A stretch of 5,294 nucleotides of DNA from Fusobacterium sp. (GTDB taxonomy: Bacteria; Fusobacteriota; Fusobacteriia; Fusobacteriales; Fusobacteriaceae): the NCBI GenBank assembly GCA_030527385.1, contig JAUNAY010000087.1:1-5294 (forward strand). The letters are read 5' to 3'. The notes beneath the pieces were generated by a model. The model was not told the DNA's origin. It saw only the letters and a list, made by a program, of their open reading frames with translations, and did not search any database. Numbering within the stretch: the stretch's first letter is position 1; every line of letters begins with the position of its first letter. Both the position numbers and the translations under genes were made by a program. This document shows positions 1 to 5,294 of this stretch, piece after piece.

Positions 1-1570
1 TATATCCGTGAACTCCACCAGATAATTGAGTCATTGCATCAGTAAATTGTGAAGCATCTAATAAACCTAATAAAGTTAATCCTTTACCAAAGTCTCCACC
101 TTTATCCGAGTTTTGCTCTAAAACTTTTCCAAAATCTGATAATTCTGATTTTCCAACAGTTTCAGTATAGCTTTTCTTTCTTGCTATTAAATCTCCATCA
201 GCATTTTTTTCATATTCCCACATTGCAGAAGATTCAAATTTAGCATTTCCAGCTTCTATTTCATCTCCTAAGATTTCACTAATATTAAACTCTTTTTCTC
301 CTTTACTTCCATTAAAAGCTATTTTAATATTTCCAGCTAATGTCAATTTATCTTTTCCAGTATCAATTAAAGAAGAGTTTTCAGTTCTATTTTGTAAATC
401 TACTACAAGATTTGAATTTTTTATAGTTAATCCTGTTTTATCTCCATTTAACTCTTTATTATTATTAATATATTTATCTGTCTCTTTATTAAATTCTAAT
501 GAAATATTTGAATTTAAAATTACAGCATCATCTGTCGAATTTTCAGCTTTAAGAGATACTATTTTATCATAACCAGTTATAGCTAAGTCTTTATATTCAC
601 TTCCACCTTCTACTGCTAAAACATCTACACCATCATTTCCTCTAATATTACCTATTACTTTAGAGTCTTTTTTTAAGACAACAGTATTATTAGTTCCTTT
701 TCCTGAATCAATAGCAAATCCATCTCCAGCATCTATAACTCCATTGTTTATCAAAATATTATTTTTTCCTTGATAAAAAAATATACCTATGGCTTCATTT
801 TCTGCTTTTATATCTTTATTGTTTACTACTTTTCCACTACCACTTCCAAACTGTATTCCCTTTGCTCCCTTACCAGAAGCTATCAATTTATTATTATTTA
901 TAAACTCATTTTTCTTTGTACCAGATCCTGCATTTATATATACACCAGTTGCATTTCTTCCAATAGCTTTTATAATTCCGTCATTTTTTGCTATTCCTTT
1001 ATTTAATTGAATACCTTTTGAGTTTTCTCCAGAAACATTAATAATTCCATTAGAATTATTGCTAAATACTGCATTGTCATTATTATTTTGAACTCCAATT
1101 GCTCCTGCTTCTACATATATATTTCCATTGTTTTCTGCATTTCCTTTAGAATTAAGAAATATCCCTTTAGAGTCTTTATCAGTAATTATCATATCTTTAT
1201 TATTATAAAAGTTTCCATCTGATCCACCGTTAAAATAAACTCCTATTCCATTTTTAGATACTTCTATTCTATTTTCATTTTTAGCACTATTCTTTTCCCC
1301 ACTTGTTGAGCTATTGTTGATAAAAATTCCTTTAGAATTTTTATCACTTACTTTTATAACTCCATTATTTATTCCAGTTCCTTCTTTTCCTTTTTCAAAT
1401 TTTACATTTATTCCTATTGCACCATTTTTTACTTCTAATTCGTCATTCTTTTGGACAACTCCCTCTTTACCTGCTGCCCAAATTCCTGTTCCACTTGTAA
1501 CTGTCTTAGAATATGAAACATTTGTAAGCACCAATAACGCTAACAATAGAAATTTTTTATTAACTCCCAT
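1..1570 (-). CDS. Autotransporter (type V secretion) protein, N-terminal 523 residues; barrel off the left edge
   Basis: Seen: an open frame from the ATG at 1570 to the window edge without a stop, so the 3' end is missing. Residues 1-21 form a Sec signal peptide (two Lys at 5-6, hydrophobic core 7-15, likely cleavage after Ser-Tyr-Ser at 19-21). Residues about 44-288 are ten repeats of 22-29 residues rich in Asn, Gly, Ile and Lys, as expected for a beta-helix passenger. Residues 295-315 (VIGNIRGNDGVDVLAV-like) resemble the segment that often ends such repeats. Residues 500-523 (Asp-Ala-Met-Thr-Gln-Leu-Ser-Gly-Gly) match the conserved linker just before an autotransporter beta-barrel. There is no Cys and no Pro in 523 residues. 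The start is fixed by GGAGGG four bases upstream. Known: such proteins cross the outer membrane through their own C-terminal barrel. Inferred: a surface protein or adhesin. No enzyme domain is recognised and the ligand is unknown. It is probably the last or near-last gene of the transporter operon. Confidence 0.88.
   Translation of the reverse strand, partial: MGVNKKFLLLALLVLTNVSYSKTVTSGTGIWAAGKEGVVQKNDELEVKNGAIGINVKFEKGKEGTGINNGVIKVSDKNSKGIFINNSSTSGEKNSAKNENRIEVSKNGIGVYFNGGSDGNFYNNKDMIITDKDSKGIFLNSKGNAENNGNIYVEAGAIGVQNNNDNAVFSNNSNGIINVSGENSKGIQLNKGIAKNDGIIKAIGRNATGVYINAGSGTKKNEFINNNKLIASGKGAKGIQFGSGSGKVVNNKDIKAENEAIGIFFYQGKNNILINNGVIDAGDGFAIDSGKGTNNTVVLKKDSKVIGNIRGNDGVDVLAVEGGSEYKDLAITGYDKIVSLKAENSTDDAVILNSNISLEFNKETDKYINNNKELNGDKTGLTIKNSNLVVDLQNRTENSSLIDTGKDKLTLAGNIKIAFNGSKGEKEFNISEILGDEIEAGNAKFESSAMWEYEKNADGDLIARKKSYTETVGKSELSDFGKVLEQNSDKGGDFGKGLTLLGLLDASQFTDAMTQLSGGVHGY
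707..1441 (-). repeat. Ten degenerate 22-29-residue passenger repeats of two alternating types
   Basis: The repeats are seen by aligning a conserved glycine at residues 53, 81, 110, 136, 159, 186, 209, 238, 262 and 284 of the autotransporter (spacings 28, 29, 26, 23, 27, 23, 29, 24, 22). Odd units read A-I-G-I, G-I-G-V, A-I-G-V, A-T-G-V and A-I-G-I around the glycine. Even units read S-K-G-I three times, then A-K-G-I, then a diverged D-G-F. Most units also contain an Asn-Asn/Asn-Gly turn followed by a short strand such as VIKV, IINV or IYV. The repeat is in the protein; the DNA copies are diverged, so this is old duplication rather than a fresh tandem array. One to two beta-helix rungs per unit is the likely structure. 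Confidence 0.75.
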
Positions 1571-1603
1571 TATTCCCTCCAAAATCTAACACCTATATAT
1601 TTT
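1571..1603 (-). other. 33-base junction between binding-protein gene and autotransporter gene, no terminator seen
   Basis: The junction holds an AT-rich stretch (GAAAATATATAGG) and the GGAGGG ribosome binding site. No inverted repeat followed by a T-run is visible, so read-through from the transporter genes is expected. A TATATA hexamer could serve as a -10 box, but no convincing -35 box lies 16-18 bases upstream, so a separate promoter is not supported. Confidence 0.6.
1575..1580 (-). promoter_or_regulatory. Ribosome binding site of the autotransporter
   Basis: The minus strand reads GGAGGG, then four bases, then ATG at 1570. This strong Shine-Dalgarno sequence fixes the start and shows that the gene has its own translation initiation although it lies only 33 bases behind the solute-binding protein gene. 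Confidence 0.8.
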
Positions 1604-3172
1604 CTAATCCTCTTTCATAAATCTATCATATGCTGTTTTTTGTATCTCTTTTGATCTTTGAAGTCCTATATCATTTAATCTTTCAATATATCCATTCCAA
1701 TCCTTTTCAACATCTGATACACCTAATAGCCAAATTTGTGCCATCTCTTCTGTCACATTACGAAGTTGTGATTCTATTTTCAATAACTCTTTTATCTCTT
1801 TCTTTGTATATTTTAATACTGGCATAGGTGCTTGGATTGCATCATTTTTCATATATTCATTCATATCTTTTACAGTTATATCTGATGCCCATTGTTTTTC
1901 ATTATCTGCATCTTGGAACATTCCTAGTCTATATTGTGCTCCTGTTTCTCTTATAACTGCTAGAGCATTTTTTCCTTGAGGATTTTTTAAAACTTTATCT
2001 GTAAATTGAGGTTTTCCATTTACCATAGTATATGTATCCCCTTCAATACCAAAGTTCCATAATCTTCTTCCCTCTTCACTATACCAGAAATCAAAATATT
2101 TAATTATTGTTATAGGATCTTTAGCTTTATAACTAATTCCCCAACCACCCATATATGTTGGTCTTGCTGTGGCTGTTTTCTTATTTCCATTATATTCTGG
2201 TGGTAACATAACAGAAAAATCAAATCCAGGTATTACATTTTTTAATTTTTCATTATATGATCCTGTACTTGCAAACCAGTCATTTGTAAATCCACCTAAG
2301 TTATTACTTAACATATAATCTCTTGATGATAATCCTCTTGTAAATACCTCTTGGTCTATTAGTCCCTCTTTATACCATTTTGCTAAATTTATCATAGCAT
2401 TTTTATATTCTGGCTCTGCTGGACCAAAAACTGGTTCTCCATTTTTTTCATACCACACAAATTGCGCCTTAAAAATATCTGTAAGTGCCATCATTACTTT
2501 TCTATTGATATTAGCTCTTAAGAATAATGGAACTTCATCTTTTTTTCCATTTCCATTTGGATCTTGCTCTTTAAAAGCTTTTAATACTGTATAAAGTTCG
2601 TCCACTGTTTGAGGCTCTTTTAATCCTAATTTTTTTAACCAATCTTTTCTTATGTAATATCCTTGTGAACAACTCAAATTAAAATAATCATTATAGTTTG
2701 GAATCATATAGATATGTCCATCTGCCGCAATAGCATCTTTTTTATATCTTGGATTTTCTTCCCAGAATTTTTTTATATTTGGTGCATATTTATCAACCAA
2801 ATCTTCTAATGGAATTAATCCTCCATCTATTCCAAGTTTTTCTAATTCATCTGTCAATTCATATGCAATTATATCTGGAATTAGTCCTGAAGATATCATT
2901 AAGTTAAATGCTTGTACCTCTTCACTTTGGTTTTTTGATGCTGTTCCTACCAATTTTACATTTGTCATCTCAAAAGCTTTTTGATATACTGGCAACTCTC
3001 CATCAAAAGCTTTTCCCAAAAATATACCAAATATTGTAAAAGCTTTTGGCTTTTCTGTTATTATATGTCCCTCTATTTTCTTTGTTGGACCATCAATTTT
3101 TACCTCTTCTACTCCACACCCTATTAGTGATGTCATAGCCATTAAACCTATTAAAATTTTCTTTATATTCAT
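1604..3172 (-). CDS. Lipoprotein solute-binding protein of an oligosaccharide ABC importer (AlgQ/LplA-like)
   Basis: The 522-residue protein has a lipoprotein signal with lipobox Leu-Ile-Gly-Cys at 16-19, so the mature form starts at Cys19 and is anchored by lipid on the periplasmic side of a membrane. Length and layout match the large family 1 (CUT1-type) sugar-binding proteins. Residues 204-215 (DPNGNGKKDEVP) form the EF-hand-like calcium loop typical of the AlgQ/LplA/YtcQ group. Three stretches resemble, from memory, AlgQ1/AlgQ2 of Sphingomonas: residues 61-103 (P-V-Y-Q-K-A-F, then F-N-L-M-I-S-S-G), 373-430 (N-F-G-I-E-G, G-A-Q-Y, E-K-Q-W-A-S-D) and the C-terminus from 478. Aromatic residues Trp299, Trp344, Trp372 and Trp428 are candidates for sugar stacking. 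The start is supported by GGGAGG five bases upstream. It is the fourth gene after the ATPase and two permeases. Likely substrate: an acidic di- or oligosaccharide derived from alginate-like or glycosaminoglycan chains. Family assignment is firm; substrate is inference. Confidence 0.93.
   Translation of the reverse strand: MNIKKILIGLMAMTSLIGCGVEEVKIDGPTKKIEGHIITEKPKAFTIFGIFLGKAFDGELPVYQKAFEMTNVKLVGTASKNQSEEVQAFNLMISSGLIPDIIAYELTDELEKLGIDGGLIPLEDLVDKYAPNIKKFWEENPRYKKDAIAADGHIYMIPNYNDYFNLSCSQGYYIRKDWLKKLGLKEPQTVDELYTVLKAFKEQDPNGNGKKDEVPLFLRANINRKVMMALTDIFKAQFVWYEKNGEPVFGPAEPEYKNAMINLAKWYKEGLIDQEVFTRGLSSRDYMLSNNLGGFTNDWFASTGSYNEKLKNVIPGFDFSVMLPPEYNGNKKTATARPTYMGGWGISYKAKDPITIIKYFDFWYSEEGRRLWNFGIEGDTYTMVNGKPQFTDKVLKNPQGKNALAVIRETGAQYRLGMFQDADNEKQWASDITVKDMNEYMKNDAIQAPMPVLKYTKKEIKELLKIESQLRNVTEEMAQIWLLGVSDVEKDWNGYIERLNDIGLQRSKEIQKTAYDRFMKED
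2528..2563 (-). other. EF-hand-like calcium-binding loop within the solute-binding protein
   Basis: This encodes residues 204-215, D-P-N-G-N-G-K-K-D-E-V-P, with Asp204, Asn206, Asn208, Lys210 (main chain), Asp212 and Glu213 in the spacing of an EF-hand-type loop. Known: the same loop binds a structural calcium ion in AlgQ2-type binding proteins. It marks the subfamily but does not by itself tell the sugar. Confidence 0.75.
2972..3047. repeat. Three perfect AAAAGCTTTT palindromes at exact 33-base spacing
   Basis: The 10-base palindrome occurs at 2972-2981, 3005-3014 and 3038-3047, and once more at 2573-2582. Each copy encodes Lys-Ala-Phe in the solute-binding protein (residues 43-45, 54-56, 65-67, and 198-200). 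The copies are self-complementary and could pair with each other in mRNA. Codon preference for AAA-GCT-TTT in AT-rich DNA may be a full explanation. Confidence 0.5.
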
Positions 3173-3177
3173 TTTTT

Positions 3178-3183
3178 CCTCCC
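3178..3183 (-). promoter_or_regulatory. Ribosome binding site of the solute-binding protein gene
   Basis: GGGAGG on the minus strand, five bases before the ATG at 3172, inside the 16-base gap after the second permease. It is a strong site, consistent with the binding protein being needed in excess over the permeases. Confidence 0.75.
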
Positions 3184-3188
3184 ACTAA

Positions 3189-4073
3189 TTATCCTTTTAC
3201 TGCTCCTAAAGTAACTCCTTTTTTAAAGAATTTTTGAATAAATGGATACACTGTTAATATTGGAATTAATGATAATGCTATTACTGCATATATTACTGTT
3301 TGAGGAGATGTCAAACTTTCCATTGTGATCATTTGACTTGCTTCTCCAGCCATATCTTTTTCAATTATTAATTTTTTCAAGAATACTTGTAATGGAGCTT
3401 TTTTATCATCAATCAATAATACCATTGTCCAGAAATATCCATTCCATCTTGAAACTGCATAAAACAGTGATACTGTTGTTAATGCTGATCCTGATAGTGG
3501 TAGATATATTTTTGTCATTATTTGGAATTGTGATGCTCCGTCTATTCTTGCTGATTCCTCTAATGATTTTGGAATAGCTTCAAAGAAAGATTTTAAAATA
3601 ATTACGTTAAATGTATTTATTGCAAATCCCAAAATAACTCCTGTATAGCTATTGATTAAATATAAATCTCTAAAATTTAAGTATCTTGGAATAATTCCTG
3701 GATCAAACCACATAGTCATTATAACTAGCATAGTTATTAATTTTCTAAATTTTAATTCTGGCTTTGAAAGAACATAAGCACCTGTTATTGTAAAAAACAT
3801 ACTTACAGCAGTTCCAACCACTGTTATAAATATTGAGTTTCCATAGGCTCTCCACATTCCAGTTAAATTCATTGCAGTTTTAAATGATTCCAAAGTAAAC
3901 CCTTTAGGAAATAGTGTTACAACTCCAGACTCTACAAAATATGGTTTACTTACAGCTGCCGAAAAAACATATATTATAGGATAAACAAATATACAAGCAA
4001 ATATTGTTAAAAGAACGTAATTAGCTATATTGAATATTTTTTCGTCCATTCCTAATTTTATCTTATTACTCAC
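3189..4073 (-). CDS. Sugar ABC transporter permease, LplC/YtcP/AlgM2 (MalG-like) type
   Basis: The 294-residue inner-membrane protein has about six hydrophobic segments (near 14-36, 71-94, 101-118, 136-156, 185-209, 251-275). The cytoplasmic EAA loop that docks onto the ATPase is at 163-182: Glu163-Ser-Ala-Arg-Ile-Asp-Gly169, then Ile179-Tyr-Leu-Pro182. The second position is Ser rather than Ala, a common variant. The C-terminus (Tyr266-Pro-Phe-Ile-Gln, then Lys-Lys-Gly-Val near 274-277 and Gly-Ala-Val-Lys-Gly at the end) is the hallmark of the LplC/YtcP group. The start is GTG, chosen because GGGAGG lies six bases upstream; the in-frame ATG at residue 9 has no comparable site. It sits 14 bases after the first permease and 16 before the binding protein, and forms the translocation channel with the first permease. 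Confidence 0.93.
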   Translation of the reverse strand: MSNKIKLGMDEKIFNIANYVLLTIFACIFVYPIIYVFSAAVSKPYFVESGVVTLFPKGFTLESFKTAMNLTGMWRAYGNSIFITVVGTAVSMFFTITGAYVLSKPELKFRKLITMLVIMTMWFDPGIIPRYLNFRDLYLINSYTGVILGFAINTFNVIILKSFFEAIPKSLEESARIDGASQFQIMTKIYLPLSGSALTTVSLFYAVSRWNGYFWTMVLLIDDKKAPLQVFLKKLIIEKDMAGEASQMITMESLTSPQTVIYAVIALSLIPILTVYPFIQKFFKKGVTLGAVKG

Positions 4074-4079
4074 TTTTTA

Positions 4080-4085
4080 CCTCCC
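4080..4085 (-). promoter_or_regulatory. Ribosome binding site that decides the GTG start of the second permease
   Basis: GGGAGG followed by TAAAAA and GTG at 4073 on the minus strand. The six-base spacing is close to ideal, so the GTG is preferred over the internal ATG 24 bases further on. Confidence 0.8.
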
Positions 4086-4087
4086 AA

Positions 4088-4990
4088 TTACCATAGACTT
4101 GACTGAGTAACTTTTTTACTCCATCTATTTGCACTATATACAAGTACAAATCCCACAAAAGCATTAAATAGTCCTACTGCTGTGGCAAGTCCAAAATCTT
4201 GCATTAACATTCCTGTTCTATACACATATGTACTTATTACATCTGCTGTTGAATAAGTCGCTGGTTGATATAACAATAATACTGTTTCAAAAGCTACATT
4301 TAGCATACTTCCAACTTTTAATACAAGCATTATTACAATAGTTGGTATAATTGCTGGTATTGTTATGTGTCTTAATTGACTAAATTTATTTGCTCCATCT
4401 ATTCTTGCAGCTTCATACAACTGCTCATCTACTGCTGTCAATGCTGCTAAATATATTACTGCATTAAATCCAGTTGTTTTCCACATATTTAATCCTGTAA
4501 ATATTCCTCTAAAAAATTCTGGTTTAGATAAGAAATATATCTTTTCAAATCCTAATTTCTCTAATATCATATTTACAACTCCAGTACTTGGAGATAATAC
4601 ATTTATTGTAATTCCTGTGGCTACAACTATTGCTATAAAATATGGAATAAATGAAGCTGTCTGAACAATAGACTTAAAATATCTATTTTTAACTTCATTT
4701 AGCATCAAAGCAATTAAAATAGCAAATGGAAATTCTAAACATAGACTATATATATTTAACATTAGTGTATTTTTTAATGTTGTATAGAAATATGGACTTG
4801 TCAAAAACTCTTTAAAGTTATACATTCCTATCCATTCACTTCCAGATATTCCTCTAAATAAACTATAATCCTTAAATGCTATTAATAATCCATACATTGG
4901 TTTAAACATAAATACTGCATACCAAAGTATAAAAGGAATTAAAATTAAATATAGCATTTTTTGATCTCTATCAAACCCTTTTATTTTCAT
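4088..4990 (-). CDS. Sugar ABC transporter permease, LplB/AlgM1 (MalF-like) type
   Basis: The 300-residue inner-membrane protein has about six hydrophobic segments (near 13-37, 73-97, 107-129, 155-178, 203-227, 262-281). The EAA loop is canonical: Glu183-Ala-Ala-Arg-Ile-Asp-Gly189, nine residues, then Ile199-Thr-Ile-Pro202. The N-terminal pattern of Pro19, Phe-Lys-Pro-Met-Tyr-Gly at 29-34 and Phe-Lys-Asp-Tyr at 39-42 is typical of the LplB group, as is Ile-Gly-Met-Tyr-Asn-Phe at 54-59. It lacks the large periplasmic domain of enteric MalF, as expected for this group. The ATG at 4990 has an AGGAG nine bases upstream. It pairs with the following permease gene to form the transmembrane part of the importer. 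Confidence 0.94.
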   Translation of the reverse strand: MKIKGFDRDQKMLYLILIPFILWYAVFMFKPMYGLLIAFKDYSLFRGISGSEWIGMYNFKEFLTSPYFYTTLKNTLMLNIYSLCLEFPFAILIALMLNEVKNRYFKSIVQTASFIPYFIAIVVATGITINVLSPSTGVVNMILEKLGFEKIYFLSKPEFFRGIFTGLNMWKTTGFNAVIYLAALTAVDEQLYEAARIDGANKFSQLRHITIPAIIPTIVIMLVLKVGSMLNVAFETVLLLYQPATYSTADVISTYVYRTGMLMQDFGLATAVGLFNAFVGFVLVYSANRWSKKVTQSSLW

Positions 4991-4999
4991 ATTATTCTT

Positions 5000-5004
5000 C
5001 TCCT
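5000..5004 (-). promoter_or_regulatory. Ribosome binding site of the first permease, overlapping the ATPase stop codon
   Basis: The minus strand reads TAGGAGAAG, where TAG is the ATPase stop and AGGAG is the Shine-Dalgarno sequence, nine bases before ATG at 4990. The overlap suggests translational coupling of ATPase and permease. Confidence 0.65.
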
Positions 5005-5294
5005 ATAAAGTTATATTTTCCTCAGTTTCAGCATCAAATATATGAGCTCTTTTTATATTAAAATAGAATTCTCCCTCTTCTCCATACTTAACATTTTCTG
5101 TTTTTCTTGCTTCTATTCTTGATGTAAACTCACAACCATCTATTGTAAAGTATAAGAACTCTTCATTTCCCATATGTTCTACTACACTTACTTGTCCTTT
5201 CAAGAAGTTTACCTTTTCTCCCTCTGGGTGTGTCACTTTATTTCCTATATTTTCTGGTCTTATTCCTAAAATAACTTTTTTACCTATATAATTT
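5003..5294 (-). CDS. ABC transporter ATP-binding subunit, MalK/UgpC/MsmX type, C-terminal 96 residues
   Basis: The frame is open to the right edge and ends with TAG at 5003-5005. The visible part is the C-terminal OB/TOBE regulatory domain. It opens with Val-Ile-Leu-Gly-Ile-Arg-Pro-Glu-Asn-Ile, the G-I-R-P-E signature found after the nucleotide-binding domain in MalK, UgpC and MsmX, and closes with a stretch like Lys-Arg-Ala-His-Ile-Phe-Asp-Ala-Glu-Thr, usual for the tail of these ATPases. Walker A, signature and Walker B motifs are outside the window. The full protein should be about 360-370 residues. It is the first visible gene of the operon, 12 bases before the first permease, and most likely energises this importer. 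Confidence 0.9.
   Translation of the reverse strand, partial: NYIGKKVILGIRPENIGNKVTHPEGEKVNFLKGQVSVVEHMGNEEFLYFTIDGCEFTSRIEARKTENVKYGEEGEFYFNIKRAHIFDAETEENITL

Noticed and set aside
49..243. A 64-codon plus-strand frame
   Set aside because: It is antisense to the C-terminal passenger/linker region, whose minus-strand frame matches an autotransporter linker.
770..1010. Plus-strand frames of 73-78 codons rich in Phe, Ile and Tyr
   Set aside because: They lie antisense to the autotransporter repeats. Their composition simply reflects the complement of Lys/Asn/Gly-rich coding DNA, and the minus frame has clear family features.
1314..1589. A 91-codon plus-strand frame
   Set aside because: It is antisense to the signal peptide and first repeats of the autotransporter, has no ribosome binding site and resembles nothing known.
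1590..1630. A promoter for the autotransporter (TATATA as -10)
   Set aside because: The sequence 17 bases upstream (ATTTAT) is a poor -35, and such AT-rich hexamers are common throughout this genome.
1630..1827. A 65-codon plus-strand frame
   Set aside because: It is antisense to the conserved C-terminus of the solute-binding protein, which has a strong family match.
2571..2584. TTAAAAGCTTTTAA palindrome as a possible terminator or operator
   Set aside because: It lies in the middle of the binding-protein gene, encodes Leu-Lys-Ala-Phe-Lys, has no loop and no T-run after a GC stem, and is likely a codon-usage coincidence.
3338..3577. A 79-codon plus-strand hydrophobic frame
   Set aside because: It is antisense to the second permease across its EAA loop; the hydrophobic look comes from the complementary strand.
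5003..5236. A separate 77-residue gene starting with GTG at 5236
   Set aside because: The frame continues upstream to the window edge and encodes the G-I-R-P-E-N-I signature of MalK-type ATPases, so the GTG is an internal Val codon of the ATPase.

Overview
The window is AT-rich and every real gene lies on the minus strand, packed end to end with gaps of 12 to 33 bases. AT-rich codon choice (AGA, ATA, TTA, AAT), strong GGGAGG-type ribosome binding sites, and a monomeric autotransporter with signal peptide and glycine/asparagine-rich repeats point to a low-GC diderm. A member of the Fusobacteriota (Fusobacterium or a relative such as Streptobacillus or Leptotrichia) is the best guess. This is inferred from gene style, not from a marker gene.

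Read in the direction of transcription (right to left), the layout is as follows. (1) 5294-5003: the C-terminal 96 residues of an ABC transporter ATPase of the MalK/UgpC/MsmX type, entering from outside the window. (2) 4990-4088: a six-helix permease of the LplB/AlgM1 type. (3) 4073-3189: its partner permease of the LplC/YtcP/AlgM2 type, with a GTG start. (4) 3172-1604: a large lipoprotein solute-binding protein that carries an EF-hand-like calcium loop and resembles AlgQ1/AlgQ2 of Sphingomonas (alginate import) and, probably, Smon0123 of Streptobacillus (glycosaminoglycan disaccharide import). (5) 1570-1: the signal peptide, passenger and start of the barrel linker of an autotransporter whose C-terminal beta-barrel lies beyond the left edge.

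Genes 1 to 4 form a complete importer apart from the ATPase N-terminus. The binding protein captures an oligosaccharide in the periplasm, the two permeases form the channel and the ATPase drives it. The likely substrate is an acidic (uronate-containing) di- or oligosaccharide, but this is inference by resemblance. The autotransporter follows only 33 bases after the binding protein with no visible terminator, so it is probably co-transcribed. That pairs glycan import with a surface-exposed, repeat-rich protein, possibly an adhesin.

No RNA genes, mobile elements, CRISPR arrays or operon promoter are visible; the promoter must lie to the right of the window. No stretch over 300 bases lacks a gene. 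The most interesting observations are the transporter-autotransporter linkage and the strict alternation of two repeat types in a passenger that contains no proline and no cysteine.
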